Shown here piece by piece: positions 54,471 through 64,000 of a stretch of 64,000 nt of DNA. A program made the translations under genes and the position numbers. The stretch's first letter is position 1; every line of letters begins with the position of its first letter. The notes under the pieces are model-generated. The model was not told where the DNA came from. It was given only the letters and a program-made list of their open reading frames with translations, and searched no databases. Where the stretch lies: positions 65,205,447 through 65,269,446 of the forward strand of contig CM057477.1 of the NCBI GenBank assembly GCA_030035585.1, written 5' to 3'. The stretch comes from Dugong dugon (Eukaryota; Chordata; Mammalia; Sirenia; Dugongidae).

Positions 54471-55804
54471 TGGTACAGCAGGGAAGGTCCAGCTGAAGGG
54501 GAGTTGCTGGGATAGGTTGTTTGTGGCACGTACTAGGGCTGACAGTGCAGACCAGGAATCAGTGCAGGGCAGGTTCCAGTAGGCCATGCTTGTGCTGCTT
54601 GGGAGTGTGATGTTCAGTGCATTGTGCAGGTAGGCAGGAAGGAGGGGGTGGATTGTGATGTTGGAGCTTAGGTGGGTATGGGAAAGAGGAGAGGGAGGAG
54701 AGAGGAATAGGAGCCAAAAACATACATACATACAAAAAAGAGTGCTAAGGGAGCTTGCTATTCGAGTGGAGAGATGAGAGACTGAGAAATGGAGAAAAAC
54801 AAAAATGAAAAAAAAAAGAAAAAGGGTAAAAGAAAAAAGTGAATAAACTGAGAAACTGGAAATGAAGAAAGACAAAAAGGGAATAAGAGACAGAAGAAAA
54901 CAAAACAAAGAAACAAAAAATACAGACAAAACTAAAAAAAAAGAAAAGAAAAGAAAAGAGAAATTCCCCCAGGGATGTTCCTGTGCGTCTGCCCAGAGTA
55001 AGGGAGCAGCTTCCAAGCCACATGGTACTGCCCGGCTATAAGGGTCTCCCAAGCTGAGAAAAGAAAAAGAAAACAAACAAATAAACAAATCAAAACAGAA
55101 CAAATCAGGGCAAATGAAGAAACAAAAAGAAAGCCCTGGGGGGTCCCACCAGCGTGGCGGCACAGGCCGGGAGGCAGTTTCACAGTCAAGCGGCGTTTTG
55201 CAGCCTTTTAGGAAGAAGCAAAGATGGCACACGGAGCCAGGTATTTGAGAGAAAGGAGGGGGAGGTGTTGAAAGGTAATGAAGAAATCTGAAGAAGTGGA
55301 AAAAAGCAACACCAGCAGCCAAAAAATGGCACGCAGGGAGCCAGCCAGTGCTGGCGGGTGGAATCCAAGCAACACGGGGGTGAAGCCGGTGCTTCCCGGC
55401 CAAGAGACTGTGGGTGCAGGAAGCAGAGGAGGCTGAGTGGGAGTGAAGAAGGGTGGGGGGTGGGAAAGCCTATATCACTGGTTACCGGTTGTTCTGTCTC
55501 CTGCTGGAAGCTCCATGAAGCTGCTTTCTCGTACTTCCTGTCCGCTGATCTCCGATAGGAGTCCAAGATGGTGGATCCATGGTACAGTAGCTGATAAGAG
55601 ATCTCTGCATGTGTCTCTCCTTGTTCTCTGTTCTCAGTCAGTTTTTCTTATTCCATTCGTTGGTTGGCTGAGTTCTTTATCTCTTCATTTGATGCTTAGG
55701 GTTTCAGGATTGAGGTGTGACTCTGTTTGACTTAGTTTTTCGGATCTTTGCTGTGGAGGGATGGCGTGGTGCTTCTGACTCTAGCGCCATGTTGCCCAGA
55801 AGCG
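54471..55804 (-). other. L1 B 5' UTR with long pyrimidine-biased open frame
   Basis: Homologous to the 5' UTR of element A but with fewer monomers (units near 55180-55245 and 54985-55035). A 315-codon open frame (54456-55403) and a 126-codon one (55186-55566) are rich in Phe, Ser and Leu. The bias follows the C/T-rich strand, which holds few stop triplets, so coding use is doubtful. Confidence 0.7.
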
Positions 55805-56652
55805 GCCCTAGATCTATTTTTCAATTGAAATTTTGTTGAAACCTTTCCCACAAAACTTCTGACCTACATAGCTTCAATGAGGAATTCTACCAAATATTTA
55901 AGAAAGAAATACCTACTCTATCCAAACTCTTCCAAAAAATTGAAGAGGAGGAAATATTTCACAATTTATTTTGTAAGTCCAGCTTATCCTGATACTAAAA
56001 CCAGGCAAAGATACTACAAGGAAAGAACTTAGACCAATACCTCCCATGTACATAGATAAAAAAATTCTACACAAAATTTTAGTAAATTAAATATAACAAC
56101 GTGGTAGAACAATACTACGTCATGACCAAATGGGGATTATCTCAGGAATGCAAGGCTGGTTTAACAATCAAAAATCAAACAATGTAATTCACTATATCAA
56201 CAAACTAAAAAGGAATACCATATGATCACTCAGTAGATTCAGAAAAAACATTTGACAAAGCCCAGTATCCATTCTTAATAAAAACTTTTGGTAAACTAGA
56301 ATAGAAAAGAACCTCCTCAAGTTCATAAAGGGCATATATGAAAAATCTACATCTGATATCATACTTACTGGTGAGGGACTGAATGCTTTCATTTAAAATC
56401 AGGCACAAGATATGGTTGCCTTCTCTCTCCACTTCCATTCAGCATTGTAATGGAGGTTCAAGCTAGTGCCCTTAGACAATAAAAAGAAATAAAAGGCATC
56501 TGTATTGGAAAGAAAGAAGCAAAACTCTCTATTTACAGACAGTTATGATCATCTATGTAGAAAATCTGATGGACTCTACAAAAAAGCTACTAGTGAGCTT
56601 AACAAGGGCCCAGGACACAAGACCACTATACAAAAATCAATTGTATTTCTGT

Positions 56653-56813
56653 AGGCCCTGGTGGTGCAGTGGTTAAGAGCTCAGTTGCTAACCAAAAGCT
56701 CGGCAGTTCAAATCCACCAGCCACTCCTTAGAAACTCTATGGGGCAGTTCTACTCTGTCCTGTAGAGTCACTACGAGTCGGAATTGACTTGAAAGCAACG
56801 GGTTAGCAACAAC
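56653..56813 (+). mobile_element. AfroSINE, short type
   Basis: Starts AGGCCCTGGTGGTGCAGTGG and ends 'gaaagcaacgggttagcaac'. Lies in the older L1 ORF2. Confidence 0.93.
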
Positions 56814-57085
56814 TGGAAATTGAAATAAAAACACCACCACTTACAATAATATCAAAATATGAAAACTTAGGGATAAATCTGACACAAGACTTGAAAGACT
56901 CGTTCACTGAAAACTGCAAAATATTTCTGAGATAAATTAAAGATCTAAAAAAAAAAAATGGAGAGATATATCTTGTTCTTGGGTTGGGAGACTCAATAAT
57001 GTTAAGATGTCGATTCTACCCAAACTGATGTATAGATTCAATACAATTCCAAAGATCCTAAAATAGCTAAAACAAACTTGAAACA

Positions 57086-58094
57086 GGGCTAACACTACCA
57101 ATGGGTGTACTTTGGTCAGTTTCCTGGAGAAAAGTCACCCAATTTCTTCCTTGGAAGGTAAAGGCCAAGCTGGCAGTACTCTGGGAGCCATGTGGAGAAG
57201 AGGAAGGAGCTAGGTCTCAGCATTTGGCATTATATTGAAAAGTTAATTCCTGTTTTCAGTATGATGGTTCACCTTCCGCTGTGCCTGGTAGCTTCTGTTT
57301 CTAGACCTTCTGATTTACCCTCTCCAGAGAACAAACCTACAGATTTCTGCCCACATAGTAGAGGGTAGTTGCTCAGGGGCAGTGAAACATCTGGAGATTT
57401 AAATGCTACTCAAATAGGTTTTGCTCTTTCTTCCATATTTTCCTTCCCTCCTTCCCCTGCCCACCAGTTCCAGGGAAAATTGATGCTGTTTATTCTTGAG
57501 TCTTTTGAGGTTTCTGCTCTGTAAGTTGTGTTGATTCCCAGCTGTCAGAGGTTTTGTTAAATCAGCACCTTTTATCCTTCCGTTTTCCAGTTTCCGAAAT
57601 TGTGGTGCTGTTGTTTTCGCTCTTCTTCTTCTAGTCCTTCTGGAATTACACCCTTAGAAATTCATTTTATAGTTTTATTTGAGTTTGGAGAGAAAAGTCA
57701 GTTAGATGAGTGCATTTAATATGCCATTTTAACCCAGAAACTCTCACCATTATTGTTGAATAAGATGAGCAAAATACAGAATAGCATAGGATTACTTCTG
57801 GTATTCTTTTTAAGTGTGTTTATGTGCATATTTCTTGATTTTTGTGCATGTGATTATTGAATTTTGGTATCTGGGTTAAAAAAACAGTGCAGATAATAGC
57901 CAATGCATAGAAATTTGTATATACCTAACATATTTTATTGTTTTGTCTAAGATGACATCAAAGTCATATTTACTATGGCTTTGACTTAAAATATACCATA
58001 AATAAAAGATAATTTTGTACCAGTCAACCAAAGTTAGCTAGAAGAATGTTCTGCTGTATTTAACTTGTTGTCCTGCAAAATATAAAACAATTGA
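57086..58094. other. Intergenic stretch, no recognised feature
   Basis: Mixed composition. No exon or named repeat could be supported. Confidence 0.4.
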
Positions 58095-58930
58095 CAATGG
58101 AATACTATGCGGTGATATAGAACAATGATGAATCTGCAAAACATCTCACAACATGGATGAATCTGGAGGACATCATGCTGAGTGAAATATGTTAATCACA
58201 AAAGGACAAATACTGCATGAGACCACTATTATAAAAACTCATGAAATGGTTTATACACAGAAAGAAACAATCTTTGATGGTTATGAGGGGGAAGTGGGGA
58301 GGGAAAAACACTTACTAGACAGTAGATAAGTTGTAACTTTGGTGAAGGGTAAGACAGCATACAATACTGGGGAAGTTAGCACAACTTGATCAAGGCAAAG
58401 TCATAGAAGCTTCACAGACACATCCAAACTCTCTAACGGACCGAGTTACTGGGCTGAGGCTGGGGACCATGGTCTTGGGGGACAGCTAGCTCAATTGGCA
58501 TAACATAGTTTATAAAGAAAATGTTCTACATACAACTGTGGTGAGTAGCATCTGGAGTCTTAAAAGCCTGGGAGTGGCCATCTAAGATACATCTACTGGT
58601 CCCATCCTGGCTAGATCAAAGGAGAATGAAGAAAACCAAACACACAAGGGAAAGATTAAGGTCTCACAGAGACTGCAGAAACTCCATGAGTAGGGCCCCT
58701 GGACACCCTTGTAAGTCAGTACTAAAGTCATTCCCAAGGTTCACCGTTTGGCCAAAGATTAGGTCTACAGGGCCAATAACAACACACTTGAGAAACGTGC
58801 TTCGTAGTTCAATCATGTATACAAGACTAAATCCTACACCAGCCCAAAAGCAAAAATTTGGTGGAGAAGACTCAGCCAGGAACAGAAGTTCTGATGGGCA
58901 GGAGCTTGAATGGCGTTCCCATAAGGCTCT
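58095..58930 (+). mobile_element. L1 3' end, 5'-truncated
   Basis: 'tggaatactatgcggtgata' and 'atggatgaatctggaggaca' are the ORF2 C-terminus. 'accactattataaaaactca' and a G-rich tract (about 58285-58305) begin the 3' UTR, which runs to about 58930 with no clear poly(A). Confidence 0.88.
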
Positions 58931-59462
58931 AAGACCTAAGACCAGGACTATAGTGGTTGGTTATACCCATTCAGTTCAGATGAAATTGGAGATGCAACCC
59001 TATGTCTTTTCAATAGGAAACATCCGTACCTGTGCAGGTCTGGGTGTAGCCATTGTGCATCCATTGTAAGCCCCACATCCACTGTAATTTCCAGAGGTTG
59101 GGGAACACAAAAGTGGATGAATGTTTCCATTTCTAGCTTTTTATTTTCCTTATCCAAAACACCTCAGCAAATAGGCTCTTTCCTTTCTTTGCCTTTCATT
59201 CCTCCTTCCTTTCTTTCTTCCTCTCTCCCTCCTTTCCTTTATTTCATTCTTTCAATATTTCCTCTCTCCTTCCTGGTGTAGAGAATGTTTTAATTCAATT
59301 AAAACAAGTAGGTGGACTAGGGCGAATTGACATAGGCTGTCTGTGAAACACACAAGATAATCTCAAAGTCATCCCTGTAAAAATGAATGTGTGCGTGTGT
59401 GCTTGCGTGCATGCGTGCATGTGTGTCTGTGTGTGTGTGTGTGTACACAGAGAAAAGGGCTG
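58931..59462. repeat. CT-rich and TG microsatellites
   Basis: A (CCTT)n-like pyrimidine tract at about 59180-59280 and a (TG)n/(CATG)n tract at about 59388-59445. The rest is unassigned. Confidence 0.8.
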
Positions 59463-60108
59463 GAAGGAATGGTCTTGAAACCGGACCAATGGGTCCGTGC
59501 CCAGCGTGCAAGAAGCCAATCTCTCAGACACTGGTTTTGAGAGGAAGAAAGAGTTTATTTCGCAGGCTAGCAAGCGAGAACTCAGAGGTATCGACCTCAG
59601 ATTGAGTTCCTCGATTTGAGGAAGCATTTAGATTTTATAAGTTTGGCGAACTATACATATTCCTACAGGGGTGGAGGAAGGCAGGTGGGCAGGATCAGGA
59701 AGTTCTACATATTCATAGTTTTTATTGATTATTTATTAAGGGGCAGGGCTAAGACTTGGCACGGAAGCGGCCGACGGACTCTTCACTTTTGAAATAGGCT
59801 CGGTGACTGCAGATGACGTATGTCCAGTGAATTTGGTTCTTTGCCATGAGTCTTGACGTTCCTTGACTTGAGTTTTTCCCATGCTATTGAGCATGCGTGG
59901 GGGGTCCGAAGTCGTCTGTCACCCTTGTCTGCTCTGCGTTATGTCTGACCTTCTTTAAGCCGGTTAGATCCAGATCCGTCAGGAATTCTCCAGAGAGTCT
60001 GCAAAACAACTTAGAGGAAGTGAGTGATGCGGTAGGGAGGTGACTGGGAGTGGCCTGAGAACTGGTGGAGTACTAATTAATTAGGTGTTTTTTTAAGGTC
60101 CCCTAACA
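59463..60108 (-). mobile_element. Solo LTR, CpG-rich (fossil), antisense
   Basis: A block with many CpG sites between AT-rich flanks. It ends in CTAACA at 60108 and is flanked by GGCTG at 59458-59462 and 60109-60113, which fits a 5-bp target duplication. Minus-strand reading starts TGTTAGGGGACC, a usual LTR start. No internal region is present. The retained CpGs suggest it is younger than the MaLR copies. Family not identified. Confidence 0.65.
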
Positions 60109-61369
60109 GGCTGAATGGTATCCAATGGGAAATGGAATCCAGAGGTTGGGAACCCGATCTTTCACTTGCTGCTACATGCTTTTCTGATGGTTTGAGTTTT
60201 TAAAATAACTTTATTACTGTTATAAAAATAAGTTTTTAAAAATGTTTATGGGATCATATAATGGTGTTGCTTTGCTTCTGTCTTTCTTCCCTCAACCATC
60301 TATCACAACCATATCTTCCCATGTTATTATATCCAATATTCTGTGAATATTACTTTTGATCACTACATAGTGTTCCATCATTTCATGTTATTATGGCTGT
60401 GTACTAATTTACTTACCTAATATTTTATTCTTATTGAATTATATCCAGTTTTTTTTAACTACTATAAACAGAAATTTGATAAAAATTTCTAACAGTAAAT
60501 CTTTGCCAAAATCTACACTTGTTCTTATTTAGTTTTATTTTTGACTTTAAACAACAAACATTTATCATCTCAAAGTTTATTGGGTAGGAATCCAGGTGTG
60601 GCAGCTTAGCTGGCTGGATATGGCCCAACGTCTGTCATGAGGTTGCGGTCAAGCAGTCTTCTGGGGCTGTGGTCTCAGCTGAAGCTTGACTGGCTTGATC
60701 GTGCATCCGAGCTTACAAGGCAATGAATACCAGGAGCCAAGGATCATCAGAGCCATGTTAGAAGCTCTACCACATGCTGTTTTTGTGTCAGTGAAACTTT
60801 TTTCTCTTGATAGTCAACATCCATCATCTTATGTGGTGAACATAGAGATATGATTCCCAGATTCCCCTTCAAAGAAGGACTTGTAGCCCCAACTCTTGGG
60901 AGGTCAACAGATGGTGGCCAGTTGTCAGTATCTTCAGGGAGCCTCAGTAATAGAGATCACCTCACCCAAGAGCAAGCCCTTCCTGAGGTGGCTATTCCAA
61001 TGCAATCAACATGCCATCAGATGGAACTTTGATCCACCCAGGAAATGATAGCATTTTGAGGGCTCAGAGTTACCTACTGTGTTGGTAGATTGGGCACTCA
61101 GCAGTGGCAGCCTTGGAGAGAAGAAGTCCATGTCATTGGAGCCCATGCATAGCCTCCATACATGACATTTGAACATGAGCCCATTGAGCAATTACTGAAG
61201 AGGCTGGGCAAAGATGTTGCCTCTCATCCATAGAAGGGTCATCTGATCCACTTAATTACTGAGAGCCTCCTCTTCAATGGGGGCTCTTTGATGAGTTACT
61301 TGATTTTGATATAAATTTCTGGCAATAAAGTTGTTGGGTCAGGGATTATGCAAAGGTTTAAGGGCTTTT
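60109..61369. other. Intergenic, possible old repeats
   Basis: 60560-60700 ('cagcttagctggctggatat', 'catgaggttgcggtcaagca') resembles a common old mammalian repeat that I cannot name. Nothing else assignable. Confidence 0.4.
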
Positions 61370-63830
61370 ATTTCCATGCTGAAATTGCTCTTCCTATCAA
61401 TTTACCTTTTCACCAGCACAGTATGAAATGCCCTTTTCTTCAAACCCACATCATCACTGATTTTAGTTAACTAATATATTCGTTGCCAACTAGACAAAAA
61501 TTATAGATGATTCCATTAATTTCTTTTATTACTAATAAAGTTTTATTACTAAAAAGTTAATTTTGGCTCTATGTTAAATAGTCATGTTTACATCATCTTT
61601 TATGATTTGCCTTATACATCTTTTTCTATTGTATGTCCACCTTATTGATTTTCAACATTTATATATATTAAGAATATTAACACTTTGTCAAGTATGATAA
61701 AAATATTTTTCTCAGCGTTTTGCTTACCTTTAATTTAATTTTAAGTTTTTTGACATGAAGATTTTAGATTTTAGTTTGTAAAATCTATCAATCTATTGTT
61801 TTTCTTCTTTATTGCTGGGCTTAATAAGTCTTTCCTCATTCTTCAAATTACAGAAATATCGACCTGTTCTATTTATTTTACATTTTAATTCTGATTCATC
61901 TCAAATTTAGTATAATAAGTGAGGTGAGGTCTTAAAATTCAAGGCTTTCTAGAATTCTGGGTAGTCGTGCCCTTATTACCACTGAGTCTTTGCCCCATCC
62001 ATTTGAAATTCTACCTTTATGATACACTAAATTCTTACACAATTGGGCCTGTTTTTTTCATTTTCTATTCAACCATTTCAGGAGGTAGCATATGATCAGG
62101 AACCAATGATACTGAAGGAAGAAGTCCAAGCTTCACTGAAAGCATTTGCAAAAAATCAAGGCTCCAGGAATTGACAGAATACCAACTGAGATGTTTCAAC
62201 AAATGGATGCAGCCCTGGAAGTGCTCACTTGTCTATACCAAGAAATTTGGAAGACAGCTCCCTGGCCAACCGACTGGAAGAGATCCATATTTATCCCTAT
62301 TCCCAAGAAAGGTGATCCAACTGAATGCGGAAATTATTGAACAATATCATTAATATCACACACAAGTAAAATTTTGCTGAAGATCATTCAAAAGCAGCTG
62401 CAGCAGTACATCGACAGAGAACTCCCAGAAATTCAAGCAGGATTCAGAAGAGGATTGGAAGCAGGGATATAGCTGCTGATGTCAGATGGATCCTAGCTGA
62501 TGGTAGAGAATACCAGAAAAATGTTGACCTGTGTTTTACTGACTATGCAAAGGCATTCGACTGTGTAGATCATAACAAATTATGGATAACACTGCGAAGA
62601 ATGGGAATTCCAGAACTTAACTGTGCTCATAAGGAAACTGTACACAGATCAAGAGGGGATACTGCATGGTTTCAAGTCAAGAAAGGTGTGCATCAGGGTT
62701 GCATCCTTTCACCATACCTATTCAATCTGTATGCTGAGCAAATAGTCTGAGAGGCTGGACTATATGAAGAAGAACGGGACATTAGGATTGGAGGAAGACT
62801 TATTAACAACCTGCGTTATGCAGATGATACAACCTTGCTTGCTGAAAGTGAAGAGGACTTGAAGCACTTACTTATGAAGACCAAAGGCCAAGCCTTCATT
62901 ATGGATTGCAACTCAACACAAAGAAAACAAAAATCCTCACAACCGGACCAATAAGCAACATCAAGATAAATGGAGAAAAGATTGAACTTGTCAAAGATTT
63001 CAATTTACTTGGGTCCACAATCAACACCCATGGAAGCAGCGGTTACAAAATCAAAAGACACATTGCATTGGGCAAATCTGCTGCAAAACACCCGTTTAAA
63101 GTGTCAAAAAGCAAAAACATCACCTTGAAGACTAAGGTGTGCCTGGCCCAAGCCATGGTATTTTCAGTCGCATCATATGCATGTGAAAGCTAGACAATGA
63201 ATAAGGAAGATCCAAGAAGAACTGACGCCTTTGAATTGTGGTGTTGTCAAAGAATACTGAATATACCACGGACTGCCAAAAGAATGAACAAATCTGTCTT
63301 GGAAGAAGTACAACCAGAATGCTCCTTAAAAGCAAGGACGGCGAGACTATGTCTCACATACTTTGGACCTGTTATCAGGAGATATCAGTCCCTGGAGAAG
63401 GACATCATGCTTGGTAAAGTAGAAGGTCAGCAAAAAAAAAAAAAGGAAGACCCTCAAAGAGATGGACTGACGCAGTGGCTTCAACAATGGGCTTAAGCAT
63501 AACAATGATTGTGAGGATGGCACAGGACTGGGCAGTGTCCCATTCTGTTGTACATAGGGTCGCTATGAGTCAGAAACGACTTGATGGCACCTAACAATAA
63601 CAACAATTCTGTTCCATTAATTTGTCCATTTGATGCCAATACCACACTGTTTTAATGACTTTTAATCAAACCACATCTTAATAAATCTAGTTTATCAAGT
63701 TCTCACTCATTGCTATCCTTATTCAATATTTTTAAACTGTTCCTGCACCTTTATTTTTATATAACAATTATTATAATCTTTAGAATTACTTTGTTTTAAA
63801 CACCGCCCCCCCAAATAAACTCTTTTGGAT
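61370..63830 (-). mobile_element. Old L1 remnant, antisense, split by RTE
   Basis: 'ttcaccagcacagtatgaaa', 'atattaacactttgtcaagt', 'gggcttaataagtctttcct' (left of the RTE) and 'ctgttccattaatttgtcca', 'ccaataccacactgttttaa' (right of it) follow an antisense L1 ORF2/3' region in order. The RTE at 62070-63605 sits between. Confidence 0.65.
62070..63605 (+). mobile_element. RTE/BovB-like LINE, 5'-truncated
   Basis: Begins in ORF2 at 'caaccatttcaggaggtagc' and runs to the tail 'ggcacctaacaataacaaca'. It encodes GIDRIPTEMFQQMDAALEVL, then IPIPKKGDPTECGNY, FTDYAKAFDCVDHNKLWITL (about 62535), LRYADDTTLLAESEEDLKHL (about 62810) with an intact YADD, and the C-terminus NKSVLEEVQPECSLKARTAR. A few shifts and stops break the frame. 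It is better kept than the copy at 26935. Confidence 0.94.
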
Positions 63831-64000
63831 GTTGGTTTAAATCACCTTAATTTGAAGAGAACTGATATCCACACAATATATCATCTCCCCATCAGGAATA
63901 TACTGTGTAACTTTATTTGTGTAATAATGATGATGATGATTCAGTCATTGGGGATTTGCTTCCGTATGACCCATATTGTTTATGATAAAATGTGTGCATC
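63831..64000. other. Window end, short (GAT)n microsatellite
   Basis: 'aataatgatgatgatgattc' at about 63924-63943. Nothing else. Confidence 0.5.

Larger units (their letters stand above)
47240..55804 (-). mobile_element. Near full-length L1 (element B) with extra 3' sequence
   Basis: About 8.5 kb on the minus strand. The 17-bp repeat GCCCTAGATCTATTTTT flanks it (47223-47239 and 55805-55821). The 5' end at 55804 ('aacatggcgctagagtcaga') corresponds to element A. It includes ORF2 (48572-52357), an ORF1-like region (about 52790-54470) split by an LTR, and a long 5' UTR. It ends with a 3' extension (47240-47594) beyond its own poly(A). The RT part is the best preserved LINE frame in the window. 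Confidence 0.95.
46920..57085 (+). mobile_element. Older L1 ORF2 remnant, split by SINEs and L1 B
   Basis: Left piece 46920-47222 ('gaccactacaaattctagaa'-type N-terminal RT lead). The right piece 55805-57085 continues with 'aggaattctaccaaatattt', 'ctgatactaaaaccaggcaa', 'ttcagaaaaaacatttgaca' and 'ttacagacagttatgatcat'. L1 B (47240-55804) and SINEs at 47092 and 56653 are insertions into it. It is more diverged from L1 B than A is, so it is an older subfamily. Confidence 0.8.

Noticed and set aside
59295-59627. 110-codon frame with His-Thr repeats
   Set aside because: The repeats are the translation of a TG microsatellite plus LTR sequence.

Overview
This window comes from a mammalian genome, almost certainly an afrotherian and most likely an elephant or another paenungulate. 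The species signal is the repeat set. About two dozen copies of a tRNA-headed AfroSINE (head GGAGCCCTGGTGG, tail ending in GGCAACGGGTTTGGTTT) are mixed with RTE/BovB-like LINEs, afrotherian L1s, and old mammalian L2, MIR, Tigger and MaLR copies. The sequence is AT-rich and intron-like. No CRISPR array, operon, rRNA or functional tRNA was seen.

One host gene is visible. Six exons on the + strand (958-1118, 15453-15551, 18638-18774, 24168-24251, 33124-33363, 35610-35760) keep one open frame through consistent splice phases. They encode the last 289 residues of a leucine-rich-repeat protein, which I read as LRRC63. The part shown has five 23-residue LRRs and a small cysteine-rich C-terminal module. 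The 5' part of the gene lies upstream of the window. A poly(A) signal follows the stop by about 100 bases. The introns (14.3, 3.1, 5.4, 8.9 and 2.2 kb) are filled with repeats.

Region 1-35.6 kb is the gene body. It holds a MaLR-type LTR inside a MIR, old L1/HAL1-like remnants, two antisense RTE copies each broken by a 5'-truncated L1, a three-level L1/SINE/L1 nest, a Tigger MITE, two L2 copies flanking a tRNA-Gly-headed RTE-derived SINE, a 218-bp palindromic MITE, one near full-length RTE (26935-30132) and a five-SINE cluster.

Region 36-64 kb is intergenic. Its main content is two near full-length L1s of about 8 kb in convergent orientation: 38718-46805 (+) and 47240-55804 (-). Each has its own target-site duplication. 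The second appears to carry a 3' transduction and a MaLR-type LTR. Further right are an older L1, another L1 3' end, a CpG-rich solo LTR and a 5'-truncated RTE (62070-63605) lying in an antisense old L1.

The repeats form a parasite chain. RTE supplies the reverse transcriptase, and the SINEs carry both RTE 5'-UTR-derived and RTE 3'-tail-derived sequence behind a tRNA promoter. I did not find a wholly new system. The best leads are this chimeric SINE architecture, the repeated-monomer 5' UTR of the L1s, the L1 3' transduction and the C-terminal cysteine module of the LRR protein. Family names come from memory of repeat and protein families and were not checked by any search.
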